Positions 1 to 10,836 of a stretch of 64,000 nucleotides of DNA are shown here, in pieces. The number at the start of each line of letters is the position of its first letter. Position 1 is the first letter of the stretch. Position numbers and translations under genes: made by a program. The notes under the pieces were generated by a model. That model saw only the letters and a program-made list of their open reading frames with translations, did no database searches and was not told where the DNA came from. Source of the stretch: Polytrichum commune (lineage: Eukaryota; Streptophyta; Polytrichopsida; Polytrichales; Polytrichaceae); contig OX485806.1 of assembly GCA_950295325.1 (NCBI GenBank), positions 37,384,001 through 37,448,000 of the forward strand, read 5' to 3'.

Positions 1-271
1 AACTCACCCATGACAAACTACATTGACCGGCTCCAAGCATGTTTCTCTTTCCCTTCTCATCCTTCAACTCCGTATTGAGAAGCATGTTCGAATTATGAGT
101 ACACTGCAAAGTTTAAATAAAGCCGGTGACTAATAGTAAGTTGCCATTCAAACTTAATAATACCAGACATATATAATAGGAACATCCTGTTGGATTTGCA
201 GTTGTTACACCGAATTACAAATAATATATTTTTCAAGCACATGGTCTATTAGACTACTATTTAGTACTACA
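1..271. other. AT-rich intergenic DNA, nothing recognised
   Basis: No open frame of note, no repeat match to the rest of the window and no RNA-like signal was seen. Confidence 0.4.
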
Positions 272-350
272 CCATTCAAGGTAATTAGTGTCACATGTGT
301 AATTGTGTCGCTTTATTTTGAGGCTTGGGTTGGTAGAGGGTGCTAAAACT
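272..350 (+). repeat. Fragment of the CATTGTTTATGG-TIR repeat family (head)
   Basis: The stretch with TTAGTGTCACATGTG followed by a CTTTATTTTGAGGCTTGGG-like segment matches the head of the complete element at 6120-6597 and the units of the 8.5-9.5 kb array. The terminal bases are diverged and the tail is not contiguous. A matching tail occurs at 1585-1860, so an older copy may have been split by later insertions. Confidence 0.5.
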
Positions 351-1089
351 AACACTCCATCCAAAACCAACACCTATAAACACCTCCCAATTGTCAACAC
401 TCTATAGCCTTGAACCGTACCCAGCGGTGTAGAAGTGTCTGGGCCCATAGAGTGACGGTTTTAGGTGCCATTAGTGGTGCCACCTCATAGCAGCCTCCAC
501 TACCTCCATGTAGGTTAGGTAACATGCTCCATTCTATCTCGGGTTGGTTCAAGGTGGGATTAAGGTGGCTTGTCAATGCCTATTCTAGACATTCTATTCA
601 CAATGCCAAGGAGGTAGGCCCACAAAGCACAAGAGGGTCATTTCCTGGGATGCAAGGGGGTTGGTTCCCAGGATGCATGGTGATGGTTTTGCAAGCGAAC
701 TGGGTGGGATCGTGGAGGTAGCCATGTGGCTTTGCGTAGCATTACTACTTGGGCTTTGATGTAGTTTGGGTCTAGTACCCAACTATGTTGTGTTGGTTCT
801 AGACAATGTGATGGTTCTAGGTAGTGTGAGGTTATCATACACGGGGCCTATGGATTGGTTTAAGGAAGCTAGTAGTTTTGACTTTGAATATTCATCGAAT
901 ATTCGATTGAGACTAAAAATGTTTTTTCTTTCTTGGTACCTATGTTTAGCCCAAAGGCTAATATGAATATGTATATTATATATCAACCATATAGCCATAT
1001 GTATGTGCAATAGCTTAAAGTATTGGTTTAAGCACCCTCTACCTTATATTCTAGTGTAATAAGGTTTACCAAGGATGGAGTTCTAAACC
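351..1089. other. Intergenic DNA, nothing recognised
   Basis: Short open frames occur on both strands, but none has a recognisable motif and they overlap one another in conflicting frames. I read them as chance. Confidence 0.4.
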
Positions 1090-1418
1090 AACCGGTCTTA
1101 ATCTTTTGGTGACCAACACTTGTAGGTCAAAGATCCTTTAGTGGGAGCATGGAAGTCTAGCAGCTCATGTCCACGGCCCTTCACATTTTAGCAATTCTCC
1201 GGAATGTGATTGGATGGCAACTTGTGCTTAAGTACATGCAAATACCTCCGACCCAATACTATCTAGAATCTAGTGGGCAAGTGACCTACATGGAAATTCA
1301 CCTTGGGGTCCGCTAGAATATGGAGGGTTGTGGACACAATTCGTTAGATTTCCACGCACCCACTAAAGACTCTTTAACCTACAAGTGTTGGTCACCAAAA
1401 GGTTATGAAGAGCGGTTT
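1090..1418. repeat. Inverted repeat with ~70-bp arms (foldback-like)
   Basis: The left arm (about 1090-1157) and right arm (about 1348-1418) are inverted copies. Both hold TTTTGGTGACCAACACTTG and then a CTTTAGTGGG segment, with a few mismatches. About 190 bp separates the arms. No transposase motif lies inside. This could be a small TIR element or the remnant of two oppositely oriented copies. Confidence 0.65.
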
Positions 1419-1584
1419 GAAAAAGGAGGAGGAGGATTCAACCTAAAGGAGGAGGTTAGTAGGTGGGTCTGGATTTGAGAAGATGGGAGTAACTAGTTGG
1501 CACATACAAACCCTACCCAACCATATTCCGTCTACATTTGGGTGGGTTTGTCCTTATTCACACTAGAATCTAGTGGCCTACATG

Positions 1585-1860
1585 GAAGCTAACCCGTACT
1601 AACATCTTGGTATCAACATGTTTAATGGTGTTATGAGGTGCATGCCTATGTTATACAATGGTCTACAAGTTGACCAAAACATACACAAATGACACTTGCC
1701 ATTAGTATACTCAAGAATATCTTCTTCTTGCATATTAAAATGTAAACACATTACACTTGCCATTAGTACGCTAAAAAATATCTTCGCCTTGCATACAAAA
1801 ATGCAAGACCATCATTTGAAGTATTCCAATGTGCTACACCATTTATGGTGTTTACACTGA
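1585..1860 (+). repeat. Tail of the CATTGTTTATGG-TIR family with a local ~67-bp duplication
   Basis: The segment with GGTGTTATGAGGTGCATGCC and ACAATGGTCTACAAGTTGAC matches the interior of the element at 6120-6597. Within it, a stretch containing ACACTTGCCATTAGTA is present twice in tandem (about 1684-1750 and 1751-1800). Confidence 0.55.
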
Positions 1861-2054
1861 CGAATAATATTGATTACATTTTGAACATTCTCATCTTCAA
1901 CAAACAACCATGAACAATTCACATGCTCTTTTTCAAATTTGAAAATTGGATATGATACTATACAAACTTGTGCACATGTATGCAAAATTTCACATTACAT
2001 CGATAATAAAAAAAAGCATGTTGCAAAGCCAAATGAGAAAACTATACATAGTTA

Positions 2055-3081
2055 CTCAATTTTGTTCAAGTTGCCTATAATTGGGTCAAGAACCCTTACT
2101 CTTCAACACAACGTCAATTCTTTATGGCATGCTCTCATAAAGCGACATGCAATCATGTTCACTAAAATTGGGATACACTAAACACACACGCTCCCACAAT
2201 TCTTGGATACCTTTTGAAGGTGTCATAAATTTGTTCAAGCGCCGATTGAGAAGTGCCTAGAAGTGGGATTCAAATCCGGAAATTGTACATGCCTCTAAAG
2301 GAATTGAAATGGTTGTGATGCCAACCATTCTTGCACAATCTTGCTCGTCTGCTTGGGATCATTATCTTGTTGAAAGACCAACCTACTTGGATCCATACTG
2401 TATTTTTATATAGTGGACCACAAGAAATTTTCTAAAATAAATTTGTACAAATGCTTATCCATCTTACCTTCAATTTTGTATCATGCTCTCGGCCCAAAAG
2501 TTGTCATGCATCCCCAAATCATCATTGACGCACCACCATGCTTCACGGTCTGATGGACATGTTGAGGTCCAACGCGATCTCCATCTCCAATCCAACACCA
2601 TAACCTACCATCTGAGTTAAACTTGTTTATATTTGTCTCGTCACTAAAAATTATGCGTTTTCAATCATCAATGATTCAATTCTCATACCTTTGAGCAAAC
2701 TTCATGCGTGCGAGAACATGCTTACGACTCATAAATGGTTTGTTTTGCTGCACTTGTGCACCCAATCCAACCTCTCTCATAGCACACCTCACAATGATGT
2801 GACAACAATGTACATGTTTCAAATCAAAGTAGTTTTGTTGTCGCAGATGCAATTCCAAGTCAACCTTTAGTAACAAGAGTGACACAACACCTCTTCTCTC
2901 GGTCTACAAGAAGCATTGGACACCCTCCTCTTTGTCTCTCAATCTTGCCCCCTACATCCTCCCTCAAATGCGCTATAGAAGATTGGTTCATGCTCACTAA
3001 AGCATCAACTTTGCGAGTAGAAACACCGCTTCTAAGTTGCACCATAACTTAGTGCTTTTGTTCTTGAGACAATGGAGGCAT
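2055..3081 (-). pseudogene. Decayed Tc1-type (DD34E) DNA transposase
   Basis: Read on the minus strand, broken frames give a nearly full-length Tc1-type transposase of about 340 codons. A probable start is the ATG at 3081-3079 (MPPLSQEQ). An N-terminal helix-turn-helix region follows (RSGVSTRKV, VGGKIERQRGG, DREKR). Next come REVGLGAQVQQNKPF, MSRKHVLARMKFAQRYEN and the first catalytic region IIFSDETNINKFN. WCWIGDGDRVGPQHV and MIWGCMTTFGP lead to the second catalytic aspartate in FQQDNDPKQTSK. The third catalytic region reads PDLNPTS, with Ser where the family has Glu, 34 residues after the second Asp, which is the Tc1 spacing. The C-terminal motif ELWERVC and a diverged SLYESMP close the protein. 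There are several in-frame stops and at least one frameshift, so it cannot be active. Family assignment is by motif, not by search. Confidence 0.88.
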
Positions 3082-3419
3082 GCGACTACAAACAATTCTA
3101 CAAATTGCACCTCATGTACTATGGAACCAAGGTTGCACAAACAAGAAATCTCACGACATTCTCAACTACACAATGCACACATAGATGTCGATGTTGGAAG
3201 AGTGGCGGCGAACAAAAGCGAGTATTATAACCCTAACCACTTTGACATTTCCTATTTTAAAACTCCTAAAACCTTTTCACTTTCTAGTTTCACATTTATG
3301 TAATTGATTACTTGGACTCTTGCTTTGATTACTTCATCCCTTTGTTTGTGATTTAAATCGGCTAACAATGGGAGCCAAGTTGAGTTTATGTACAATGTAC
3401 TCAATTTTGTTCGTAATTG

Positions 3420-4423
3420 TATGTGGCAAAGAAACTGAGAAGATTCTTAGTTATATAAAAATAAAATGTGTCCACACCCAAAACTCAAAGAAACCTTTCA
3501 AGATATTCTCGTTACACTCAAACAAAGGACCATAAGAACATTTTGACCTTTGTTCATCCCCATATCTTATGGTTGACTTTAATAAATAAGATGTTCACAC
3601 AAGCTCTAAAAATCATGAGAAACGTGGCTATGGCCTCAATTTGGATTTGCTAACCATTCCGTACTTATCACTTGTTTCATATCCCATGAGAAGTGAGCTT
3701 TGAGAAGAAAGAATAAGTACTCATTGAAGACCCATTTACTAGAACAAGATATGTCAAGCAATGACATGCATTCACAAGTTCGGTGTTTGAATTCTATGGA
3801 ACGATGGTGAGTCTCAAGGTTGAAAATATTTTTGGAAGTCTCCCAAATAGAATACAAAAGTCTTTTTTGGAAGATAGTGGAGTTTAGAGATATTCTTGAA
3901 GGCAAAAAATTCGAGTATCAACCTCTAGCAATTTGAAGGTGACGAATTCAAAAGGAACTTGGGAGGTGCAAATCTCTCTCTCTCTCTTATTCTTCTTCTT
4001 CGTTTTTCCTTTCTTTCCACAATAGAATTGCTAAAGGGGAAAGATGCAATCTACAAAGCCATGCTTATAAAGGGTTGCCCGCTCGATGCGCCTTGGTTTT
4101 GGGTTCCCCCCAAGGTAGTTGTACTTGGTTCTTTCTTGCAATTGGATTCAATTTGTTCCAAAATAGAAAGAAAAAAAGTGCATGCCGGGAGGAATCATGA
4201 TAAGATGTACTATAATAGGACCCGAGATCGACAAAAGTGTAGATAACATTCTTCAACAACATTAGAGTTAATCTTAAAGTATGCAAATGAGCTAAAGTCA
4301 AAAATCCTCAATGGTATGTTGATTGAGTGCAACTGACAAGTCTTGGAGGGTTGCTTCGAGGTTTAGACACTAACATGTTTAATTTTTTATAAAACTAAGA
4401 ATCTTCTCATTCTCTTTGCCACC
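3420..4423. mobile_element. TIR element of ~1 kb (GTGGCAAAGA termini)
   Basis: The left end (3420-3470) and right end (about 4376-4423) are inverted copies over about 45 bp, both including GTGGCAAAGA and GAGAAGATTCTTAGTT. No transposase frame is evident between them. The interior carries a copy of the ~300-bp interspersed repeat at 3535-3690. I infer a non-autonomous DNA transposon. No convincing target duplication was identified. Confidence 0.65.
3535..3690 (+). repeat. Interspersed repeat 'E', partial copy
   Basis: Contains the shared core: an AATAAGATGTTCACACAAGCTC-like segment, then ATGAGAAACGTGGCTATGGC, then CATATCCCATGAGAAGTGAG. Fuller copies are at 7006-7300, 30290-30660, 36462-37310 and 40215-40515. 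There is no coding content. The source element class is unknown. Confidence 0.6.
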
Positions 4424-4429
4424 TATGTG

Positions 4430-6119
4430 CACATGTGTCTCTTTGCTCCTCTCGCCACTTGTGTACTCCCTGGTTGTATTCAAACTCGAAGAAAAGAACT
4501 CAAGCTTTTCTCAAATATTTGTGACCTTGGATTAGAGCAGAACGACTTCCCTTCCTAGTTTAATAGGTTATTGACACAAGTTGGAAATGACAAATAAAAG
4601 AGGGTCCTTCCAAACCCCCATTCTTGTTGACTTTATGGTTTACTCTATTGATTGGGAGGTCCCTTAGGACCTGTTTCAAAAGTCACGTGGCATAAATTGT
4701 AGACTCCCCTATAATCTTTGAACCTTAAAAGAACAAAAACTAGAAGTGAATGGGACCTAAGAATAGAAGAATAAACATGGAATATTATGGAAACATCCAC
4801 CAAATTTGTGGAATGTTCTAAGAATATACATATTACATATATATACAAATTTCCACACACATCAAATCTTTAGTTTAGAATTAGTGCGTGGACCACATCA
4901 ATGGTTTTCATAGGAAATTGATGTAGATGAATATTGGTACTTTATGTTGTCATACCTATTTAATTTTATTATTAATATAATTTCTTACCAAGTAAAGATG
5001 TTAATATTCATAATGTCCAAACAACCAATTTGACCTTTGTTGGCCAAAAAATGAGATCTACAGTAATTAGTTCTAGCATCGTGTAATTTCAAATAGTAAG
5101 TGACATAAAATACGATATTTAGTGTAGTGATCCCATTTTCAAAACCCTCTCTTATGTTGGGAACCTCTATGACTAAGCTCCGACTTGATACTAGAGAGTT
5201 TGAGAACTTTTTGATTGGAGAGGAGGCCTCTTACATATGCTAGTTCACTCAAGTCCACTTTACACTTAAATTTGTAAGTTGAGAAAGTCTTCTAACCTTC
5301 ACCGAGCTTACAACACTTAAGATGGTGCCTTGATGGAGTTCATGTGGAACGTGGTTGACAAGTCAATAACATGTCGTAATATTAACCCCTAACTTCCCAC
5401 ACCCAAATTCCCTCGAATATGCTCATAAAGTATGACCTCAAGTTTAGCGATTGTAACTGAAGATCTTAATTTTATTTTTTGACAAATACAATTGTATAGA
5501 TGTTTGCAAGTTAGAGGAGACTACACATAGTCCAAATTTTGCACGTTGAAGTTCTATCGTGTACAAGATTATAATAGGAATGTCAATAGTGGTCTCAAGG
5601 GTCGACGGTTTTAGAAATTACATTGGGGTTGGTTTTTTAATCGAACCTCCACTCAAATAATCTCCAAATGACATAATGTTACTCTCGTTCAAAAGAGGGG
5701 CAATATACCTACACAAATCAACTCACAAATCTTGAAGCCACATTTTTGTGATTTTTGGGGAAGCTTTGCAATTTGAGGCAACAATGCCACAACTTGCACA
5801 CCTTCCACATGGATTTACACCCACCAACACATGTCCAACTAAACATTTCAACAATATATGTTTAAGATATGTTGTGTTTGAGTGTCGTGCATTTCCAAAT
5901 TAGTTGGAAATCATTTGCAAACAATGATCAACCAAAAAAAAAACATGTTTAGGATATGTTGCCGACAAATGTCAAGCATGCATTTGTAGGCTGATTCCAT
6001 TGTAAACCAATTGAGAGCACCTTCCCATATTTGAATCAATCCAAAAATAGCTCGCTATGTTGAATCAAAATTATCCATGTGGCAGGACATAGCAAACTTG
6101 AACATGAACAATAAGAGTA
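4430..6119. other. Intergenic DNA with one solo repeat end
   Basis: No gene seen. At 5098-5132 the sequence around GACATAAAATACGATATTTA matches one end of the elements at 58249-58638 and 30785-31034, so a solo terminal fragment is present. The rest is AT-rich sequence without recognisable motifs. Confidence 0.4.
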
Positions 6120-6597
6120 CATTGTTTATGGTATTTAGTGTCACATGCATAATAGTGTATCTTACCCTATTTCAAGGCTCATCCTAGCTAGGTTACATTG
6201 ATGATTAACAACTTCACCATAATTGTCACCTCATGACACTTGGCGTTCAAGTGCGCTTACTAATATCTTGGCATAAGCATGTTCAATAGTGGTATGAGGT
6301 GCATGCCTATGTTAAACAATGGTCTACAAGTTGACTAAAGTGTCCACAAATGACACTTGCCATTTGTACACACAACAAACATTCCCCTTGCATACATACT
6401 AAAACGCAAGACTTTCATCTAACGTATCCCAATATGCTAGTAAATGCCCTAGTATAGATTTTGTTTCACTAAAAGAAGTCATTTATGGTAGCAAATGGAA
6501 TCTCATTGGCAATTAGCGGGCGTGACACTTTGAAACCTCCATGCATATGGTTTAGGCCCTTTGTAAATAGTGTACGTGGCACTAAATACCATAAACA
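6120..6597. mobile_element. MITE-like TIR element, family CATTGTTTATGG, TA-flanked
   Basis: The left end begins CATTGTTTATGGTATTTAG and the right end is its inverted counterpart, giving a TIR of about 25 bp with one mismatch. Both ends are flanked by TA, consistent with a TA target duplication as in the Tc1/mariner superfamily. The ~480-bp interior has no coding capacity. Fragments related to it recur at 272-350, 1585-1860, 8458-9600 and 31085-31308. That the Tc1-type transposase at 2055-3081 once mobilised it is speculative. Confidence 0.75.
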
Positions 6598-6599
6598 AT

Positions 6600-7005
6600 G
6601 TAGTTGAACAATCCAAAAACCACCCAAACTAGTGTCAAAGGGGTCATAACGAATTGTTCACATCCAAATTATGGATGCATAGGACATTAGGGGTCAAATT
6701 ACCTTGTAGAGGTCACTTAGGAATATCAAGAGTTTGATCTCTCTTTTTTGTGGGGCTTGAGCCAAATGGATGTCGATCGTACTTTGTGTTTGCCATGAAC
6801 TCGTCTATGTTTAGTATCATGTCCCCGCCCCGGTATCTCACTTTGATAACAACCACTTTACACTTGAGAGCTTGAGGTTGGTCAAGCTCTTTATCACTTG
6901 AGCTTTGGACGAAAGCTTGCCAATTGATTCAATCCAAAGCATCAACCTCTCAAAATTGCAAGTCTCATCTCTCAACTATAGCTCCCAAGGTAAACCTAAA
7001 TTCAA
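6600..7005. other. Intergenic DNA, nothing recognised
   Basis: No gene, RNA or repeat signal was found here. Confidence 0.4.
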
Positions 7006-7300
7006 CATAGCAATTATCTAGACACCTATATTTGGTTGGTATCCAATCAAGTTGGGATCTAAGAACAAACACCAAAAACACATGTGTTACAAATTTTGGA
7101 CTACGTGCTCAAAATATGCTAACTAAGCTCAAATGATCAACATAATTATGAGAACCTATGTGGTCATTTAAAGAGCGTAATAATCTTCACTTCAATAATG
7201 GATAAGATATACATACAAGCTCCAAAAGTAATGAGGAAAGTGGCTACGGCCTCAACTTGAACCATCTCATACTCATTGCGCTCTTCATATCCTAGGAGAA
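7006..7300 (+). repeat. Interspersed repeat 'E', near-complete copy
   Basis: Shares with 30290-30660 and 40215-40515 an ordered set of blocks: ACACCTATATTT, GGTATCCAATCAAG, ACTACGTGCTCAAAATATGC, ATGGATAAGATATACATACA and ATCCTAGGAGAAG. It is non-coding and of unknown class. Confidence 0.7.
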
Positions 7301-7309
7301 GTTTGGCAC

Positions 7310-8457
7310 ATCAAGTTTGGAGGTATGTTGCTTACACCACGTGGCAATTTCATGCTAAATGCATCAACTTAGAGCCTAGAAAAACTTTTTGTATGCTCCA
7401 GTGTCTCTTTGATGAGAAGCACTCCTAAGAAATAACATAGTATTTTGGCATTTTTCTTCTTCATAGTGGTCTTACTTGAATTATTTAGAAACAAAGAAGT
7501 GATCTAGTATTCAATTCCCTCCACCAACTAGTTGAGAAAACCCACCCTATTATTTGGAACGAGTTTCTTGATTATGGAATGATCGAGTGGCAAAAGACTC
7601 TCGAAGATTTTGAGAAAGTTTCATATGCCAATTATAACGATGTTATGAAAGAATTCGAAACAAAATAAAAACATAACATATCCTAGGAGAAGTGAGCTAT
7701 GTATCCAAAACTACCAACTACACTAAATACAAACACCTGCACTAAATATCAATAACCCTATGAAAGTAAGTAACATTAAATGTAAACTCAAACACTACAT
7801 ATCAAATACAGTAATAAGTGGAACTTACATGTTAGAATTCAATATTAGTAAGGATACCAAAAAAAAAATGTCGTCGACTTCGGCAGATTGAGAAATCAAC
7901 GAGCAAGAAGGTGGGGCACCATCCCTAAAACCACAACTCCAGTGAAATCCTTACTTCATTGGAAGGGAGGTGGCAATAGGGAAGGTAACGGCACATTTAT
8001 GCCTACCACTCAGTGTCAAGAAATTGGAAATCAATGTTGAGCAGGGTAAGATGGTAACAAGATTAAATGTAATTAAACACTAAACATCATATTTAGTGTC
8101 CTTAAGACCCATATACGTTGCGTTAAAAGGGGAAGGGACTTTTATTAACACCGAATCCTCATTACCGGTGGTAAGTTAGATAGAGGCCGTCCAAACAATG
8201 ACACCACAATGAGATGCCGTTGTGGCTTCACTTGGGATTTTGTTTATTTTTGGCTCGCCTAGTAGTAATCCATAGATCATGGAAGCTACTTAAAGGGGAG
8301 ACTACTTTATGGAACCCAAGACATGGCCTGAAACCTCAAAGTGAGGAGTCCGGTGCCACTCACTCGCTTGCTCGCCCGCCAGGCCCAAAAGCAGGCAGAC
8401 ATGTGCTGGCCGTGCCTATAATGCTCGAGCTCTTCGACTAGTATTGCCGGCCGCATT
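7310..8457. other. Intergenic DNA, nothing definite
   Basis: AT-rich with several ACTAAATA-type motifs (for example at 7705-7800 and 8078-8100) that resemble termini of the ACTAAATA element family, but no complete element could be delimited. A slightly GC-richer patch at 8330-8455 carries no recognisable coding sequence. Confidence 0.35.
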
Positions 8458-9470
8458 AACTCAAAACCCAAAACCCAAAACCACCAAAGGCTCCAACCTC
8501 CGGTGTCCCTACTTTCGAGCCTAGAAACGTGCTTTGCTCTTGGGAAAAGACGCTTGGTGAAGGCGCGCCTAGTGAAGGCGCATCATTTATGTGGTTATTA
8601 GAGTCATATGTGCAATAGAGTGTCCCTTACCCTATTTTGTTTGAGGCATATGTTGGGTTACACTAATGACCAACGTTTCACTTCATCATTAGCGTCACCT
8701 CCTGACACTTGGCGGTCGAGTGACACTTAACTCAAAACCAAAATCACAAAGGTTCCAAACTCCCGTGTCCCAACTTTCGAGCTTAGAAACGTGCTTTGTG
8801 CATGAAAAAAAGAGCTTCCTTAGCTCGCCTAGCGAAGGCGCACCATTTATGGCGGTTATTAGTGTCATATGTGCAATAGAGTGTCCCTTACCCTATTTGA
8901 GGCATATGTTGGGTTAAACTAATGATCAACGTTACACTTCATCATTAGTGTCACCTCCTGACACTTGGCGGTCGAGTGACACTTAACTCAAAACCAAAAC
9001 CACAAAGGCTCCAAACTCCGGTGTCCCAACTTTCGAGCTTAGAAACGTATTGTGTGCATGAAAAAAGATGCTTCCTTAGCTCGCCTAGCGAAGGCGCACC
9101 ATTTTTGGCGGTCATTAGTGTCATATGTGCAATAGAGTGTCCCTTACCCTATTTTGAGGCGTATGTTGGGTTACACTAATGACCAACGTTACACTTCATC
9201 ATTAGTGTCACCTCGTGACACTGAGTTCAAAACCAAAACCACAAAGGCTCCAAACTCTGGTGTCCCAACTTTCGAGCCTAGAAACGTGCTTTGCGCATGA
9301 AAAAGGATGCTTCCTTAGCTTGCCTAGCGAAGGCACACCATTTTTGGTGGTGGTTATTAGTGTCATATGTGTAATGGAGTGTCCCTTACCCTATTTTGAG
9401 GCGTACGTTGGGTTACACTAATGACCAACGTTACACTTCACCATTAGCGTCACCTCGTGACACTTGGTGG
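8458..9470 (+). repeat. Tandem array, four units of ~240-270 bp
   Basis: Units begin near 8458, 8729, 8985 and 9223. Each starts with a run like AACTCAAAACCAAAACCACA and carries GTCCCAACTTTCGAGC, a CCTAGCGAAGGCGCACC segment and GTGTCCCTTACCCTATTT. The second half of each unit matches the head of the CATTGTTTATGG-TIR element at 6120-6597, and the matching tail follows the last unit (9470-9600). So this is an amplified internal segment of such an element. Units 2-4 each keep an open frame of about 65 codons, but I think this is shared ancestry and not coding. Confidence 0.85.
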
Positions 9471-9600
9471 TCGAGTGGGTTCATCAATGTTTTGGCATTA
9501 GTATGTTCAATATTGTTATGAGGTGTATCTCTGTCTATGTTACACTATGGTCTAGGTGTATACAAATGACACTTGGCACTAGTTTGCTCATTAATATCTT
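9471..9600 (+). repeat. Tail of the CATTGTTTATGG-family element after the array
   Basis: GTATGTTCAATATTGTTATGAGGTG and the following ACACTATGGTCTAG match the tail segments at 1600-1680 and 6270-6350. The array therefore sits inside one diverged element copy. No intact right terminus is visible. Confidence 0.55.
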
Positions 9601-10836
9601 AATTACATAGGAAGAAAGAGGCAACATCAACCTCTAGTGTTGGCGTAAATGAGGGACGCTTGACCTTGATCATAGTCACGAGCTCATACGTGAACCTAAA
9701 ACATATTTATTGAGCAGGGTTATGGGACAAGTGCTACTACCTCTTGTCATAGGTGGTCCTTATTAGTAACATACAGTGCGGGGGGGGGGGACATTGTAGG
9801 CTCATTTTTAGAAGGTACATGAGGTTTTTGTACATCCATGTTTTGTGCAAGGTGTCTTTACTTGTTGCAACTTGTATCAAGTTCTATTCCAGTAGGTGAC
9901 ACCAGGAGGTTGTCAATCCGAGCTAATTGGGTGGGCTTTGGGCATCATGTTGTAGGATTCATTCTCTAGTTTTGGGTGCTTGCATTGGTGGTTTTGGTGC
10001 GAATATTGGCAGTTGGTGGGTTTCAAGTTTTCATTTGTTCAATACAAAGTGAGATATTTGATGGCTATTAAGTGGATTAGTTGCATGCATGCATCAACGG
10101 CATTAGAGGAATACAATGTGGTTCAAATACTCTTGTGATGTTGTCCATAATGGTAGTCGCCTTGGATGCATATTTTGAAGAAAGTAAGTGTGACATACCA
10201 TGCAATGTCTTCTAGAGTGTCTTCATGTGTTTGGTGTTTGAGTTTCGATTTCTTTTGTAAGCTAGAGTAGTGGGGTCATGGTCTAGGTAGAAGATGAATG
10301 CAATAAATTGTAAGTTGGAATTATGGGCCAACTTATGACTTCAAAAATTCACAATAATTTCAATACAAGGAATAAAACTACCAAAAAAAATCACAACTTC
10401 ATGAGTTCTATCTATAACAACACATGAAAAAAATGCACCATCTTATACTTCTCCAAATTTGGCGCAAACTTTTTCAAGTGATCGGTTATGGGTGCCTCTA
10501 CTCTATTAAGTGCACACTCATATGCAATAACTCTTGAAATATAGCCGAATTCAAGGACACTAATGCATTGGGTTTCCAGATTAGCAAGGGAGGCCTAAAT
10601 TGCATTAAAGTGGTTTTGCGATGGGCTCATGATCGCTTAAATGCATGGAAATAGGATTAGCAATAGCTGGAGAAGACAAGAGAATGTGAATGCCATGGAT
10701 TTCTATTGAAAGCTCAACACTTAACAGAGTGACGATGTCCACATTGATTTGGGGGAGGACGGCTCTTGCTTTCCAGCCAGTCTCATCAAATTGTGAGGTG
10801 GCAGTCCCCTCTGTGTTATTTGGTGCATTTTTCTAA
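9601..10836. other. Intergenic DNA with a strand-skewed segment
   Basis: From about 9700 to 10330 the plus strand is rich in G and T and poor in C. The retrotransposon at 48.1-51.7 kb shows the same skew because its coding strand is the minus strand. A decayed minus-strand coding sequence is possible, but I could not recognise any protein motif. A run of about 10 G lies near 9780. Confidence 0.3.

Noticed and set aside
8214-8441. 75-codon open frame in a slightly GC-richer patch
   Set aside because: No motif, no splice context and immediately next to the tandem array. Composition alone does not support a gene.
8458-9470. CRISPR-like array
   Set aside because: Units are 240-270 bp and similar throughout, without short repeats alternating with unique spacers. 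The context is eukaryotic.
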